A stretch of DNA of 64,000 bases from Pseudoalteromonas luteoviolacea H33-S (lineage in GTDB: Bacteria; Pseudomonadota; Gammaproteobacteria; Enterobacterales; Alteromonadaceae). The stretch spans positions 62,001 to 126,000 of the forward strand of contig NZ_AUXY01000058.1 of the NCBI RefSeq assembly GCF_001625695.1, in the 5' to 3' direction. This document shows positions 50,369 through 60,273 of the stretch, piece by piece (position 1 is the first letter of the stretch; each line of letters opens with the position of its first letter). The notes beneath the pieces were generated by a model. The model ran no database searches. It was given only the letters and a program-made list of their open reading frames with translations, and was not told the DNA's origin. The translations under genes were made by a program, and so were the position numbers.

Positions 50369-51471
50369 ATCAATTAAGACAACGACGCTCGTTCTGGCAA
50401 CGAATTCACATTGACCTGCCATTACTTATCGCACTGCTTGTCATGATGGCTGGAAGCCTTGCGGTCGTATACAGTGCCAGCGGTCAAAATATGGATATGA
50501 TGGCTCGCCATGCAACTCGTATGCTCGGTGCTATTATTGCACTGTTTGTCATGGCTCAAATTTCACCGAATACGCTCAAGAGACTTGTATTTCCGCTCTA
50601 CACCGTGGGGTTGATAATGCTTATCGGCGTATTCTTTTTCGGTATTACGATTAACGGAGCTAAGCGCTGGTTAGACATTGGCATTACCCGTTTTCAGCCT
50701 TCAGAAATTATGAAATTGGGCGTACCCATGATGGTAGCATGGTACATTGGTAGGCAGCAGTTACCACCCAAAATCTTACATATCATTATCGGCTTTGCCA
50801 TTGTGTTGGTGCCAACCATCCTCATTCAAAAGCAACCAGATTTAGGGACTTCTCTGCTCATTGCAAGCTCAGGCATCTTTGTTTTATTTTTATCTGGTCT
50901 AAGCTGGAGATTGATCGGCAGTAGCGTCCTATTGGCCATCCCCGGTGCATTTGCCATGTGGCACTTTGTCATGCACGAATATCAAAAGCAGCGAGTCTTG
51001 ACCTTACTCGATCCCGAGAGCGACCCTCTCGGCGCCGGTTACCATATTATTCAGTCAAAAATTGCCATCGGTTCCGGTGGCATTGAGGGAAAAGGCTGGT
51101 TGCATGGCACACAGTCCCAACTTGAATTTTTACCTGAGCGCCACACTGATTTTATATTCTCAGTGCTAAGTGAAGAGTTCGGCTTGCTTGGCGTCGTTAT
51201 GCTATTGAGTGTTTATCTATTTATCATTGGTAGAGGGCTATACATAGCAGTCAATGCTCAAGAGGCATTCAGTAAATTGCTCGCTGGGGCGCTCACACTC
51301 ACATTTTTCGTCTATATTTTTGTCAACATTGGAATGGTCTCAGGATTATTACCCGTGGTTGGCGTACCTTTACCGCTTATCAGCTATGGCGGTACCTCAA
51401 TGGTTACACTGATGGCTGGTTTCGGTATCATCATGGCAATAGCAACAGATAAAAAAATGCTACTAAAATAA
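50365..51471 (+). CDS. mrdB: Peptidoglycan polymerase RodA
   Basis: 368 residues of the SEDS family with about ten membrane helices. NGAKRWLDIGITRFQPSEIMK, KQPDLGTSLLI and FLPERHTDFIFSVLSEE are the SEDS signatures, including the catalytic aspartate region. It polymerises glycan strands with PBP2. The start overlaps mrdA and has a GGAGGG site. Confidence 0.96.
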   Translation: MNQLRQRRSFWQRIHIDLPLLIALLVMMAGSLAVVYSASGQNMDMMARHATRMLGAIIALFVMAQISPNTLKRLVFPLYTVGLIMLIGVFFFGITINGAKRWLDIGITRFQPSEIMKLGVPMMVAWYIGRQQLPPKILHIIIGFAIVLVPTILIQKQPDLGTSLLIASSGIFVLFLSGLSWRLIGSSVLLAIPGAFAMWHFVMHEYQKQRVLTLLDPESDPLGAGYHIIQSKIAIGSGGIEGKGWLHGTQSQLEFLPERHTDFIFSVLSEEFGLLGVVMLLSVYLFIIGRGLYIAVNAQEAFSKLLAGALTLTFFVYIFVNIGMVSGLLPVVGVPLPLISYGGTSMVTLMAGFGIIMAIATDKKMLLK

Positions 51472-51474
51472 TCT

Positions 51475-52230
51475 ATGAAAAAAACATTACTTCTCCCTTT
51501 AAGTGCCATTTTACTTTTGGGCGCTTGTAGCAGCAGATACCATACAAGCCAAGATAAGGCGCCTTTACGCGCGCCGACTGAACTTGAAATGCAAGATGCA
51601 AAAGTTACCAACGAACCAAAAAGCGTCAGTGCGGGTCGGCCTTATACTGTACTGGGCAAGAGTTATACGCCTATCTCAGATGAAAAAGACTTTACACAGA
51701 CAGGGACAGCGTCCTGGTATGGGCGCAAATTTCATGGTTACTACACCTCCAATGGTGAAACCTTCAATATGTTTGATATGACAGCTGCGCACAAAACACT
51801 CCCTTTGCCTAGTTTTGTTAGAGTCACTAACTTGGCAAATAATGTGAGCGCAATTGTCAGAGTAAATGACCGCGGCCCATTTCATGACGACCGAATCATA
51901 GATCTCTCTTATGCAGCCGCTTACAAGCTTGGATATCATTTGCAAGGTACAGCGGAGGTTAAGATTGAAGCCATTACTATTGACCGTAAAAATCCACGTT
52001 TGACGTATGTACAAGTTGCAGCTGGTAGTAACATGGAAAATGTGAAGGCGTTGGCTTCTCAGTTGTCTAATAAATTTGAATTAGGTACTCCTATCGCATT
52101 TGAAGATAATCTTTACAAATTGCGACTTGGACCGATTTTAGATGACCAGACAGCACAAAAGGTGCTAAAAACCTTACAAGAAGGTGAATTTAACAAAGCC
52201 TTCTTGCTTTATAGCGAATATGAACTTTAA
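51475..52230 (+). CDS. rlpA: RlpA-type septal-ring lytic transglycosylase lipoprotein
   Basis: 251 residues. The lipobox LLLGACSS is followed by the double-psi barrel (GTASWYGRKFHGYYTSNGE, RVNDRGPFHDDRIIDLSYAA) and a C-terminal SPOR domain (about 178-250, TYVQVAAGSNMENVKALASQ). RlpA homologues in Pseudomonas cleave naked glycan and SPOR binds denuded septal peptidoglycan. It lies just three bases after mrdB. Confidence 0.94.
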   Translation: MKKTLLLPLSAILLLGACSSRYHTSQDKAPLRAPTELEMQDAKVTNEPKSVSAGRPYTVLGKSYTPISDEKDFTQTGTASWYGRKFHGYYTSNGETFNMFDMTAAHKTLPLPSFVRVTNLANNVSAIVRVNDRGPFHDDRIIDLSYAAAYKLGYHLQGTAEVKIEAITIDRKNPRLTYVQVAAGSNMENVKALASQLSNKFELGTPIAFEDNLYKLRLGPILDDQTAQKVLKTLQEGEFNKAFLLYSEYEL

Positions 52231-52374
52231 AATATTCGTAATCTGAATTACGTAATTTTTGTTCCGCGACTTAAAGCCAACATGTAAGTATACTGAATGG
52301 CATGTAGAACAAAAATCAAACCTGCTGGGCAGTGCAAAGGCAAGTCATTGCCCAAACTAAATTAAAAAGCGAGC

Positions 52375-53541
52375 ATGATGACAGTATTTAAACCAAAAGT
52401 AGTTAAAAAAATCCTTGGTGTCGTGTGTTCTTTGTCATTATTTTCGGCAAGCGCACAGATCATACCTTCTCCACCGCAAATGAGTGCAAAAGGTTATTTC
52501 CTCGTCGACTTTACAACCGGTAAAGTGATTGCAGAGGGTGAAGCAGATACCAAACTTTTGCCTGCTAGTTTAACAAAAATGATGACCAGCTATGTTATTG
52601 GTACTGAGATTCTAGCTGGCAACATCGCGCCAACAGATATGGTGACCATCAGCGAAAAAGCTTGGGCGAAAAATTTTCCTGAATCATCAAAAATGTTCAT
52701 CGAAGTCGGTAAAAAAGTCAGTGTTGACGACTTAAACCACGGTATTATCATTCAATCTGGTAATGATGCGTGTGTTGCCATGGCTGAACACATCGCTGGC
52801 AGCGAGAGTGCATTCGCAGACTTGATGAATGCACATGCTGAAAAGCTAGGTATGACCAACAGCTTCTTTATCAATAGCCATGGCTTAGATGCGCCAGAAC
52901 AATTCACCACTCCAAGAGACATGGCCACCTTAGGTGCAGCGCTAATTCGCGACGTACCAGAAGAGTATGCACTATATAAGCAAAAGTCATTTACCTTCAA
53001 CGGCATCAAACAGTACAACCGTAACTCACTATTGTGGGATGCAAGCTTAGATGTTGACGGTATTAAAACAGGCCATACAGCGGAAGCGGGTTTTAGCTTA
53101 GTCACTTCAGCAACCAAAGGCGATATGAGATTGATCGCAGTTGTTATGGGTACTGAAAGTGAAAGAGCCAGAAAAGTCGAAAGTAAAAAGCTTTTAAACT
53201 ACGGCTTCAGATTTTTTGAAACAATCACACCTTACAAAGCAGGTGACAGCTTCGCCGATCAGCGCATCTGGATGGGTAATAAAGAGACCGTCTCTTTGGG
53301 TATCACACAAGATACGCCAATTACTATTCCACGCGGTCAACGTAAAAACTTAAAAGCACATTTTGAGTTAGACCAAACGCTAACTGCCCCACTTGCTAAA
53401 GGCAGTACTGTAGGTACGCTATTCTTGCAACTAGACGGTGAAGATATTGCTGAATATCCACTCGTCACCCTTGAAGAAATTGAAGAAGGTAGTTTCTTCA
53501 GCCGCATTTACGACTACTTACGTTTACAGATCATGCAATAA
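52375..53541 (+). CDS. dacA: D-alanyl-D-alanine carboxypeptidase (PBP5/6 type)
   Basis: 388 residues. The signal peptide ends near SASAQ; SxxK is PASLTKMMTSY, SGN is IQSGNDACVAMAEHI and KTG is DGIKTGHTAEAG. A C-terminal beta domain and an amphipathic anchor (SRIYDYLRLQIMQ) follow. It trims pentapeptides in the periplasm. It is followed by a strong terminator and the ybeD-lipB-lipA genes. Confidence 0.95.
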   Translation: MMTVFKPKVVKKILGVVCSLSLFSASAQIIPSPPQMSAKGYFLVDFTTGKVIAEGEADTKLLPASLTKMMTSYVIGTEILAGNIAPTDMVTISEKAWAKNFPESSKMFIEVGKKVSVDDLNHGIIIQSGNDACVAMAEHIAGSESAFADLMNAHAEKLGMTNSFFINSHGLDAPEQFTTPRDMATLGAALIRDVPEEYALYKQKSFTFNGIKQYNRNSLLWDASLDVDGIKTGHTAEAGFSLVTSATKGDMRLIAVVMGTESERARKVESKKLLNYGFRFFETITPYKAGDSFADQRIWMGNKETVSLGITQDTPITIPRGQRKNLKAHFELDQTLTAPLAKGSTVGTLFLQLDGEDIAEYPLVTLEEIEEGSFFSRIYDYLRLQIMQ

Positions 53542-53572
53542 CCCTGTATCTAGTACGTATATAAAGCAACAG

Positions 53573-53598
53573 CGCCTCTATTTGAGGCGTTTTTTTTT
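53573..53598 (+). terminator. Terminator after dacA
   Basis: Six-bp GC-rich arms cgcctc / gaggcg with a five-base loop and nine T, 32 bases past the dacA stop. It separates the mrd-dac cluster from ybeD-lipB-lipA. Confidence 0.85.
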
Positions 53599-53703
53599 GC
53601 CATAAAAATGATAGAATGCCGCCATTATTGAGGTAATGATGCCTAAGTGAAAACAATTCACATTACACAATCATTGCTTAGTATCTGTAGTGAGGAAACC
53701 GTC

Positions 53704-53982
53704 GTGGTAACACCTGTAAAAAACACTAAGTTTGATGAGTACTTAGAATTTCCCTGCCCGTTTACTTTTAAGGTCATGGGCTTGGCTAATGTTGATCTAA
53801 CCGATCAGATTCTTACCAAAATGCAAGCCATTGCGCCTGGCGATTATGCGCCAAAGGTTAAACCGAGTAGCAAAGGCACATACGAATCTGTCACTTTGGT
53901 TGCAACAGTGACGTCAAAAGAGCACATTGAGCAGATATACACTGAGCTAGGTAGTATCGAAGCTGTTCGTTACGTACTGTAG
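53704..53982 (+). CDS. ybeD: YbeD family (DUF493) protein
   Basis: 92 residues from GTG 53704, which follows a GAGGAAA site; the frame extends to 53647, but the usual YbeD length is about 87-90. [41 protein letters not shown] and [13 protein letters not shown] are family hallmarks. It has a ferredoxin-like fold of unknown role, next to lipB as in E. coli. Confidence 0.92.
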   Translation: MVTPVKNTKFDEYLEFPCPFTFKVMGLANVDLTDQILTKMQAIAPGDYAPKVKPSSKGTYESVTLVATVTSKEHIEQIYTELGSIEAVRYVL

Positions 53983-53994
53983 TCAAGGAAGTCC

Positions 53995-54648
53995 ATGAGC
54001 AACCATAACGTCATCATTCGCCACCTAGGGCGACAAAGTTACGAGCCTATTTGGCAAAAAATGCAGCACTTTACTGATCAGCGTGATGACTCAGCGGCCG
54101 ACGAGATTTGGTTAGTTGAACACAGCCCTGTTTTTACGCAAGGGCAAGCTGGCAAAGCGGAGCACGTACTTGCACCGGGTGATATCCCTGTTGTTAAAGT
54201 TGACAGAGGCGGTCAGGTGACCTATCACGGACCTGGCCAGCAGATGATGTACGTTTTGTTCAATTTACGCCGCCTGAAAATTGGCGTAAGAGAACTGGTT
54301 ACTTGGCTTGAAGAGACCATTATTGAATCATTGCAAGAGTACGATATCGATGCCTATGCTAAAGCTGATGCACCAGGTGTTTATGTCAATAATTGCAAAA
54401 TAGCTTCTTTGGGCTTAAGAGTTAGACGAGGTTGCTCATTCCACGGACTTGCACTCAATGTCAACATGGACCTGAGTCCATTTTTGCGTATTAACCCATG
54501 CGGCTATGCAGGCATGGAGATGATACAAACTAGCGATTTAAATGGGCCTGCTACGCTTGAAGAAGCAGGTAACGGGCTTATTAAGCATATGCTTAAGCGT
54601 ATTAACGCTGAGCATGTTGTTCACACTGAAGGGTTTGAGAACGAATGA
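53995..54648 (+). CDS. lipB: Octanoyltransferase LipB
   Basis: 217 residues. [20 protein letters not shown] and [20 protein letters not shown] carry the catalytic lysine and conserved residues, and INPCGYAGM holds the catalytic cysteine. It moves octanoyl from ACP to lipoyl domains. Its stop overlaps the lipA start by four bases (ATGA). Confidence 0.95.
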   Translation: MSNHNVIIRHLGRQSYEPIWQKMQHFTDQRDDSAADEIWLVEHSPVFTQGQAGKAEHVLAPGDIPVVKVDRGGQVTYHGPGQQMMYVLFNLRRLKIGVRELVTWLEETIIESLQEYDIDAYAKADAPGVYVNNCKIASLGLRVRRGCSFHGLALNVNMDLSPFLRINPCGYAGMEMIQTSDLNGPATLEEAGNGLIKHMLKRINAEHVVHTEGFENE

Positions 54649-55631
54649 GTAAACCAGTCAAAATGGAGCCGGGTGTAAAATTACGCGATGCCGAAAAAAT
54701 GGCATTAATTCCGGTCAAAGTACTACCAACTGAGCGAGAGCAAATGCTCCGTAAGCCTGAGTGGCTTAAGATCCGCTTACCAAAATCAAGTGAGCGAATT
54801 GAAGGCATTAAAAGCGCAATGCGTAAGCATGGCTTACACTCAGTTTGTGAAGAAGCATCTTGCCCTAATTTATCTGAGTGCTTTAACCACGGTACAGCAA
54901 CATTCATGATTTTAGGCGCTATTTGTACTCGTCGTTGCCCATTCTGTGATGTCGCACACGGTCGCCCATTAAAGCCTGATGCAGCTGAGCCAGAAAAGCT
55001 TGCACTGACAATTAAAGACATGAAACTTAAGTACGTGGTGATTACCTCAGTAGACCGCGATGACTTGCGTGATGGCGGCGCACAGCATTTTGCAGACTGT
55101 ATCAGAGAGATCCGCAAACATAACCCGGGGATCACCATTGAAATCCTAGTCCCTGATTTCCGTGGCCGTATGGATAGAGCACTTGAGATCCTAACCGAAA
55201 CGCCACCAGATGTGTTTAATCACAACTTGGAAACTGCGCCTAGACTATACAAATTAGCGCGTCCAGGTGCTGATTATAAATGGTCTCTAGAGTTACTTCG
55301 CCGCTTCAAAGAAGCACACCCAGAAGTTAAGACAAAATCTGGTTTAATGGTAGGATTAGGTGAAGAAATCTCTGAAATTGAAGAAGTCTTAAGAGACCTA
55401 CGTGAACATAACGTAGACATGTTAACTGTTGGACAGTACTTGGCGCCTTCGAAGCACCACTTGGCAGTTAAGCGCTACGTGCCACCAGCAGAGTTTGACG
55501 CTCTGAAAGACTACGCTGATGAAATTGGCTTTTCACATGCAGCATGTGGCCCGTTTGTTCGCTCAAGTTACCACGCAGACCAACAAGCGGCAGGTAAAGA
55601 AGTTGTGAGTTACAACGTTAAGCGCGACTAA
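54645..55631 (+). CDS. lipA: Lipoyl synthase
   Basis: 328 residues. The auxiliary cluster motif [12 protein letters not shown] and the radical-SAM motif CTRRCPFC are both intact, as are [16 protein letters not shown] and GLMVGLGEE. It inserts sulphur into protein-bound octanoyl groups. This is the last housekeeping gene of the run; the stop codon directly abuts the repeats that begin the accessory region. Confidence 0.96.
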   Translation: MSKPVKMEPGVKLRDAEKMALIPVKVLPTEREQMLRKPEWLKIRLPKSSERIEGIKSAMRKHGLHSVCEEASCPNLSECFNHGTATFMILGAICTRRCPFCDVAHGRPLKPDAAEPEKLALTIKDMKLKYVVITSVDRDDLRDGGAQHFADCIREIRKHNPGITIEILVPDFRGRMDRALEILTETPPDVFNHNLETAPRLYKLARPGADYKWSLELLRRFKEAHPEVKTKSGLMVGLGEEISEIEEVLRDLREHNVDMLTVGQYLAPSKHHLAVKRYVPPAEFDALKDYADEIGFSHAACGPFVRSSYHADQQAAGKEVVSYNVKRD

Positions 55632-55667
55632 ACAACGCTATTTTGTACTACAACGATATTTTGTACT
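55632..55667 (+). repeat. Two abutting 18-bp direct repeats between lipA and the TnsE-like gene
   Basis: The units are acaacgctattttgtact (55632-55649) and acaacgatattttgtact (55650-55667), differing at one base and without a spacer. A third partial copy lies at 60378-60391. Copy one begins directly after the lipA stop codon. They could be binding sites, an integration site or transposon-end motifs. Confidence 0.75.
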
Positions 55668-55683
55668 GTAAGGAAGAGTAAAG

Positions 55684-57402
55684 ATGTCGCAAGGAATACC
55701 TAAAATTAGTGAATTTCCTTGTGACGATCGTTATTGGAGGGTCGATTGGTTCGGCGCTATTGAGCGCAACCCAAACGTGCCCTCTGAGCCTTATTTACAA
55801 ATCGTAATAAGCCCTCTCATTCAAAATGAAAGCATAGACTCCACAACCAAACATCTCGCTTCCACTCATATTACAAATTATGATGACCAAGCAGTTATAA
55901 AGATTGGTGTTGGACAGCTTCCATTTATATCTATCGGTTCGATCTGGTTCAATGGCCAGTGCCAAGCTACAAAGGCAGGTCAAACGAAACTTTTACATAA
56001 TCTTCATATCGCCGAACACACCACTCAATCCATCCCTGGTAATCATAAAGTTGAGGATAAAAACCTCATTCCGTACGACTCTTATCGAACGGGAAAAGGG
56101 TTTATGGCTAACCTTATAGCCATTGAACATGATGAAGACCCCTTTGGAATACTGGTTCCTGTTATGGAGTTAATTCGTTTCTATTACGCCGTTTCGACAG
56201 ACATGGCGCACATTGTTTTTTCTGGCGATTTAAAACATCAACCTCAGAATGTGATTAATACCGAAAAGTGTGGCTTTGATGAGGGAGAGAGACGCTGCAT
56301 ACTGCATCTAAGGCAACACCTGTCAGACGAAGATGGTTGGGTCATTGGAAGAGCACTCACATGTAAAGAAGCTTGGGAAGGCTTTACGCTGCCACATGAC
56401 ACTATAATGAAACACTCGTTGAATACAAAGTTTCTTCATCCCCAGAGTGCGTTTCCATTCTCAGGTTCAAGTAACCTAAAAGTCAGAGGTAAGTTCATTC
56501 CTGCTAAAGATGAACTATCAAAAAGTGGCTGGCGATATCTAGTATTGGCCATAGAGCACTGTAAAGCACCATTTCCTTTTGAGCATCTTACGGCTGATAG
56601 AGACAATAACAATAGTCAGGCTGAGGGAGAAAATAAAATCAATGATGGTGATAAGAAACCAGCGTTTCCTCAGCCTAAGCATAAAACATCAAATACTGAT
56701 AAGCCTTTTCAAAGTCAAAATGAGCCAAATAAAAACAAAACCAATGAACATGTACTCTTACCAACCAACCGATTTGGCGCAATCATGGGCAAAAAAGTCG
56801 ATAGGCCTAAAAAAGATCAATGTCGCTACATAAGCGCACTACGCTATGCGCCAAAAGAAGATGAACCAAAGCAGCTTGGCACTGGACAAGGTGATTCTGG
56901 TGATATAAAGACTGGCCGTGGACACGCAAAACCAATCCGCACACGTCGTCAAGCCCTTCCAGCCAGCTTTGAAACATTTGAAGAGGCGATCCAGCTACTC
57001 ACTCAAGCCGAGGGCGTAAAAGCCCGTCTACGGCCCATAGAAGAAGCCATTGAGTTTATCCCGCTCACAAAACCTGCCAATAAAAGGCAATGGTCGTACT
57101 TAGACTCAAACTCATACTGCCGACGACAAGTAATTATTGCTGACATTCACTATCAAAACCGATGGTATACGCTGATTGAGTTTGAGATGCGTAACAAAGA
57201 AAATCGCAGTGTTGCATTAGTTAATGCCGAGAACTTCGAGTATTGCTCTAACCAGAGAATGAACAATTTACTGCATCAGCTTGCAATAAAAAAAGGGATC
57301 TGGTTAAACATCCCCTCAATTCCTAACATAACAATTAAAACCATGAAACATACATGGTCAACACCATTAGATTTTAAGAGCTCTATCTTTGATAGGCTTT
57401 GA
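55684..57402 (+). CDS. TnsE-like protein (Tn7 target-selection family), orphan
   Basis: 572 residues, comparable with Tn7 TnsE (538). I judge the relation from memory: an N-terminal RYWRVDWFG strand, VPVMELIRFYYAV at about 159-171 (matches the IPQLELARSLF region of TnsE), SGSSNLKVRGK at about 260-270 (matches GWKLHVKGR), a polar low-complexity linker at about 301-380 and a C-terminal domain at about 428-572 resembling the TnsE C-terminal fold. TnsE directs Tn7 to replicating DNA on conjugal plasmids by binding the sliding clamp and 3'-recessed DNA. No TnsA, B, C or D gene lies in the window. A GGAAG site precedes the ATG. It may be a remnant, or may be repurposed. Confidence 0.5.
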   Translation: MSQGIPKISEFPCDDRYWRVDWFGAIERNPNVPSEPYLQIVISPLIQNESIDSTTKHLASTHITNYDDQAVIKIGVGQLPFISIGSIWFNGQCQATKAGQTKLLHNLHIAEHTTQSIPGNHKVEDKNLIPYDSYRTGKGFMANLIAIEHDEDPFGILVPVMELIRFYYAVSTDMAHIVFSGDLKHQPQNVINTEKCGFDEGERRCILHLRQHLSDEDGWVIGRALTCKEAWEGFTLPHDTIMKHSLNTKFLHPQSAFPFSGSSNLKVRGKFIPAKDELSKSGWRYLVLAIEHCKAPFPFEHLTADRDNNNSQAEGENKINDGDKKPAFPQPKHKTSNTDKPFQSQNEPNKNKTNEHVLLPTNRFGAIMGKKVDRPKKDQCRYISALRYAPKEDEPKQLGTGQGDSGDIKTGRGHAKPIRTRRQALPASFETFEEAIQLLTQAEGVKARLRPIEEAIEFIPLTKPANKRQWSYLDSNSYCRRQVIIADIHYQNRWYTLIEFEMRNKENRSVALVNAENFEYCSNQRMNNLLHQLAIKKGIWLNIPSIPNITIKTMKHTWSTPLDFKSSIFDRL

Positions 57403-57863
57403 ATGTAGACGGGGAAAGAAAAACAGGACTGGCATAAATACACGAAACGTAAGTCAAGGCTGGCTATTATCCTAACCAGCCTGCACATCAGCTTTGATTA
57501 AAGCACACTAGCTTCATCTGAGTGATTCGGCTTTACTTCACAGATCACCATTGTCAGCAAAGTTCCACAGCAGAACGCCCATGCTTTTGAAAATAGGGCT
57601 ATACTAGTCTTTGATTACTTTGTTTTTATATTTTGAGCCTGTACGAAATGATCTCACAATGCCTCGTAGTCCGTAGAAGGCCAATCCTTGCTTTTTAACC
57701 GATTCACACTTAGTTCTCCAGCAAAATGTAAGGCTTGACCGAAGCTCCTGACAAACTCCAAAAGCTCTATTATGAAGTCATCACTTAATTTTCATCCAAT
57801 ACAATGAAACAAATGATAATTTTGTGTAACATAAAGATGAATTTAATAATACAAGTGATCGTT
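57403..57863 (+). other. Gene-free gap before the NdpA-like gene
   Basis: About 460 bases between the TnsE-like and NdpA-like genes. There is a 7-bp inverted repeat (aggctgg / ccagcct) at 57457-57482 without a T-run. No frame with family resemblance is seen. The promoter of the NdpA-like gene should lie in its AT-rich 3' part. Confidence 0.4.
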
Positions 57864-58943
57864 ATGGCAATTTTACTCCGTCAAGTTGTGATCCATGAGT
57901 TAGTCAAGGAGCAACATGAACCTATTCAACCTTCAAATGTGAAAAAGAAAACTCTACCTGCAGATAATCCAACTATCCAAAAGCTTGTGGAGGGCATTGT
58001 TGACCTTTACGGGAAAAAGAACAATAGTGCTCAATATGGTGTTTTTGAAACAGGAGATGCGCGTGGAAACTTTCCAGATGCATTTGAGGGTTACAAAGGT
58101 GCCGAAGAAAATGAAGATAATTTTATTGAAGCAACGAAAGTGGCGATGACGCAGCTTTATCTCAAGGCTGCTGACAAGCCAACAGCTAGCGGTGGTTATA
58201 TTTTATTTGCCGACTATGTGCAGAATGATGTTCGTTACTTCTTGTCAGCGATGGTTAAGCAAAAACCAGGTTACAAAATAACCGGCGCACTGAAAGTTGA
58301 GGACTTAGAATATATTGATTTAAGTAGGTTACACCAGGCTGCCAAGGTAAATTTTGCTAAGTATGAAGAGTTTGCAGCAGCAGATGAAGTTGAACAGTTA
58401 GATATCAACTATTTGAGCTTTGTTAGCCCTCAAAACAATAAGGCGACAGCTGGTTACTTTATTACTGCGTTTGGGTGTAAGGCGGGCGCCCCTTCTGCCA
58501 AGGCAACTGAAGCCGTAGTGAAGGAAAGTGTAGCATTTTTTAATGCAAACGATACGCTGTCCGCGCATTCGGCTGAGCTGAGTAAGAAGTTGTATGAATA
58601 CCTAGATAATAAGCAAGGGGAAAATCAACCTGCAAAATTATCAGAGATTGAGCATATTGCGCGGGAATTCTTTTCTGCAGATGAAGCCGATAACTTAGCT
58701 GAAGAGCTTGTGGCACACCTTAACAGTGATGAGATAGGTGTGCCAAGCGAGTTCTCGGTTAACAAGACGCGGCTACACAAGATGACGCACATAGTGTATA
58801 AAGGCGATGATTTTCAGCTGACACTAGATAAAGATGACATTGGTCAGGACGCTGGCTCCAGATTTTACTATGATGGTAATAGGCTGGTTATTAATGAGTT
58901 GCCTGATGAGTTTAAAGATATGTTAGACGAGCATTTTGGGTAG
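57864..58943 (+). CDS. Nucleoid-associated protein, NdpA/YejK family
   Basis: 359 residues from ATG 57864. The frame is open to 57804, but starting here gives MAILLRQVVIHELVKEQ, which aligns with the YejK N terminus. FIEATKVAMTQLYLKA, SGGYILFADY, YIDLSRLHQAAKVNF, YLSFVSPQNN and YFITAFGC keep the family order, and the length is near that of YejK (335). YejK binds nucleoid DNA in E. coli with unknown purpose; homologues also occur on plasmids and islands. The stop lies ten bases before the next gene's GTG. Surrounding genes are not those next to yejK in E. coli, so this is likely an accessory copy. Confidence 0.82.
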   Translation: MAILLRQVVIHELVKEQHEPIQPSNVKKKTLPADNPTIQKLVEGIVDLYGKKNNSAQYGVFETGDARGNFPDAFEGYKGAEENEDNFIEATKVAMTQLYLKAADKPTASGGYILFADYVQNDVRYFLSAMVKQKPGYKITGALKVEDLEYIDLSRLHQAAKVNFAKYEEFAAADEVEQLDINYLSFVSPQNNKATAGYFITAFGCKAGAPSAKATEAVVKESVAFFNANDTLSAHSAELSKKLYEYLDNKQGENQPAKLSEIEHIAREFFSADEADNLAEELVAHLNSDEIGVPSEFSVNKTRLHKMTHIVYKGDDFQLTLDKDDIGQDAGSRFYYDGNRLVINELPDEFKDMLDEHFG

Positions 58944-58953
58944 GAGAGATAAC

Positions 58954-60273
58954 GTGACACTGGATAATGTGGTCGCCATATACAGGGCTTTGGGATGCCC
59001 TGACATACAAAAACGCCAGTTTTTTTCTGGGGAATTTGTGGCGACTGAAGAAACCAGTGTAGCCTTTGATGCACTGCTTAGCAATGAAGGGGGTGGGCCT
59101 GCTCGCGTAACTGAGGCAGATTGTGATGGCGTTAACTTAATACTTAACAAGTATGACATTACAGTCGGTTCAAAAATTACGGCTAAGATTAGGTTAGCGG
59201 GAAACAGCCTTGAAAAATTTTACGCCTCCTATGGTGACTTTTTATCTTCCTCTTCCATCAAGCAAGGTAAGGTACCTGCTAACTTTTATATAATTGAAGG
59301 CGATGACTTCTTCAGTCCCGAAGGTAATATAGATAATGAAGCGCGCTTAGAACAGTTTAATGCATTATGTGAGGTTATACGCGGCTTGCAGGAGCTTGCT
59401 CATTATCATGATAAAGATGTTGTTGATGCTCAAAACAAGCTGGTGTTCCTAAGCGCTGAAGAAAATAAATCATGTCCAGTGGTCTTAGATATTTGCTTAA
59501 GGGAAGAGATGTTGACTGCTGATTTATCGGATATCAGTGTTTTGACATCTTTATTGAGTGATGAAGCGAAGCTGGAAGCGCATTATGAGCCAAGAAAAAG
59601 TATTTTTTATTCTTCACTTGTTGAGTTTGTTGCAGGGTTCTCCCCCGAAGTCGCGTTTTGTAAGCTGGTTGAGAACTGGCCGGATTTTACTGACGTTTAT
59701 CAAAAAAATCATAGCACTTACCTGAGTGGCTTTGCTTTTCATAAAGCAAAGAAAGAGGTCGCGGAATCTGAGATTAAGCTCGCAGAGCAGCTTTCTAAAG
59801 TAACAAGTGAGCTGACTGGAAAGCTATTTTCAATCCCAGTGTCGGTTGCAGCTATTGTTGCAATGTTTCATAAAGACAGCTCGCTGGTTACTAATATGCT
59901 TGTTGTATTAGGTTTGGTGCTGACTGCCATACTGATTGTAGGGGTAGTGATTAACCAAAGGAATCAGCTGGAATCTGTAAAGCAAGCTAAAGAGATTGTT
60001 GAGCAATCGATTGAAGGTAAGAAGAGCAGCTACCCTGATGAGTTAAATGACCATATTGATAAAATGTCTAGACGGTTAGGTGACAATATTGCAACTGCTG
60101 GGCGATGGTTGTTTGTATTTCGTACGTTGGCTTGGGTGCCAGCGTTAATTGCGGTGGTGGTGTTTTACGCACAATACTCTAACGGTGCATTGATTCAGAA
60201 TACGATTCGTTCTTACGGGATTCTTAGCTCTATGGTGAAGACATTCTGGTCATGGGCTGTTTCTTTGCTGTGA
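58954..60273 (+). CDS. Membrane-anchored protein of unknown function, partner of the NdpA-like gene
   Basis: About 439 residues. The first 270 residues are soluble with no motif I recognise. Three hydrophobic stretches follow: LFSIPVSVAAIVAMF, MLVVLGLVLTAILIVGVVI and ALIAVVVFYAQYS, with an amphiphilic C terminus and a helical, charged stretch (about 335-385). There is no signal peptide, so the large domain is probably cytoplasmic. GTG 58954 has an AGGAGA site inside the preceding stop region; an in-frame TTG at 58936 is less likely. The ten-base spacing makes it co-translated with the NdpA-like protein. The function is unknown. Confidence 0.75.
   Translation: MTLDNVVAIYRALGCPDIQKRQFFSGEFVATEETSVAFDALLSNEGGGPARVTEADCDGVNLILNKYDITVGSKITAKIRLAGNSLEKFYASYGDFLSSSSIKQGKVPANFYIIEGDDFFSPEGNIDNEARLEQFNALCEVIRGLQELAHYHDKDVVDAQNKLVFLSAEENKSCPVVLDICLREEMLTADLSDISVLTSLLSDEAKLEAHYEPRKSIFYSSLVEFVAGFSPEVAFCKLVENWPDFTDVYQKNHSTYLSGFAFHKAKKEVAESEIKLAEQLSKVTSELTGKLFSIPVSVAAIVAMFHKDSSLVTNMLVVLGLVLTAILIVGVVINQRNQLESVKQAKEIVEQSIEGKKSSYPDELNDHIDKMSRRLGDNIATAGRWLFVFRTLAWVPALIAVVVFYAQYSNGALIQNTIRSYGILSSMVKTFWSWAVSLL

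Noticed and set aside
54602..55138. 178-codon minus-strand frame inside lipA
   Set aside because: It lies opposite the conserved lipA coding sequence; serine- and arginine-rich wording is typical of an antisense shadow.
57457..57482. 7-bp inverted repeat after the TnsE-like gene as a terminator
   Set aside because: The loop is 12 bases and no T-run follows, so termination is not supported.
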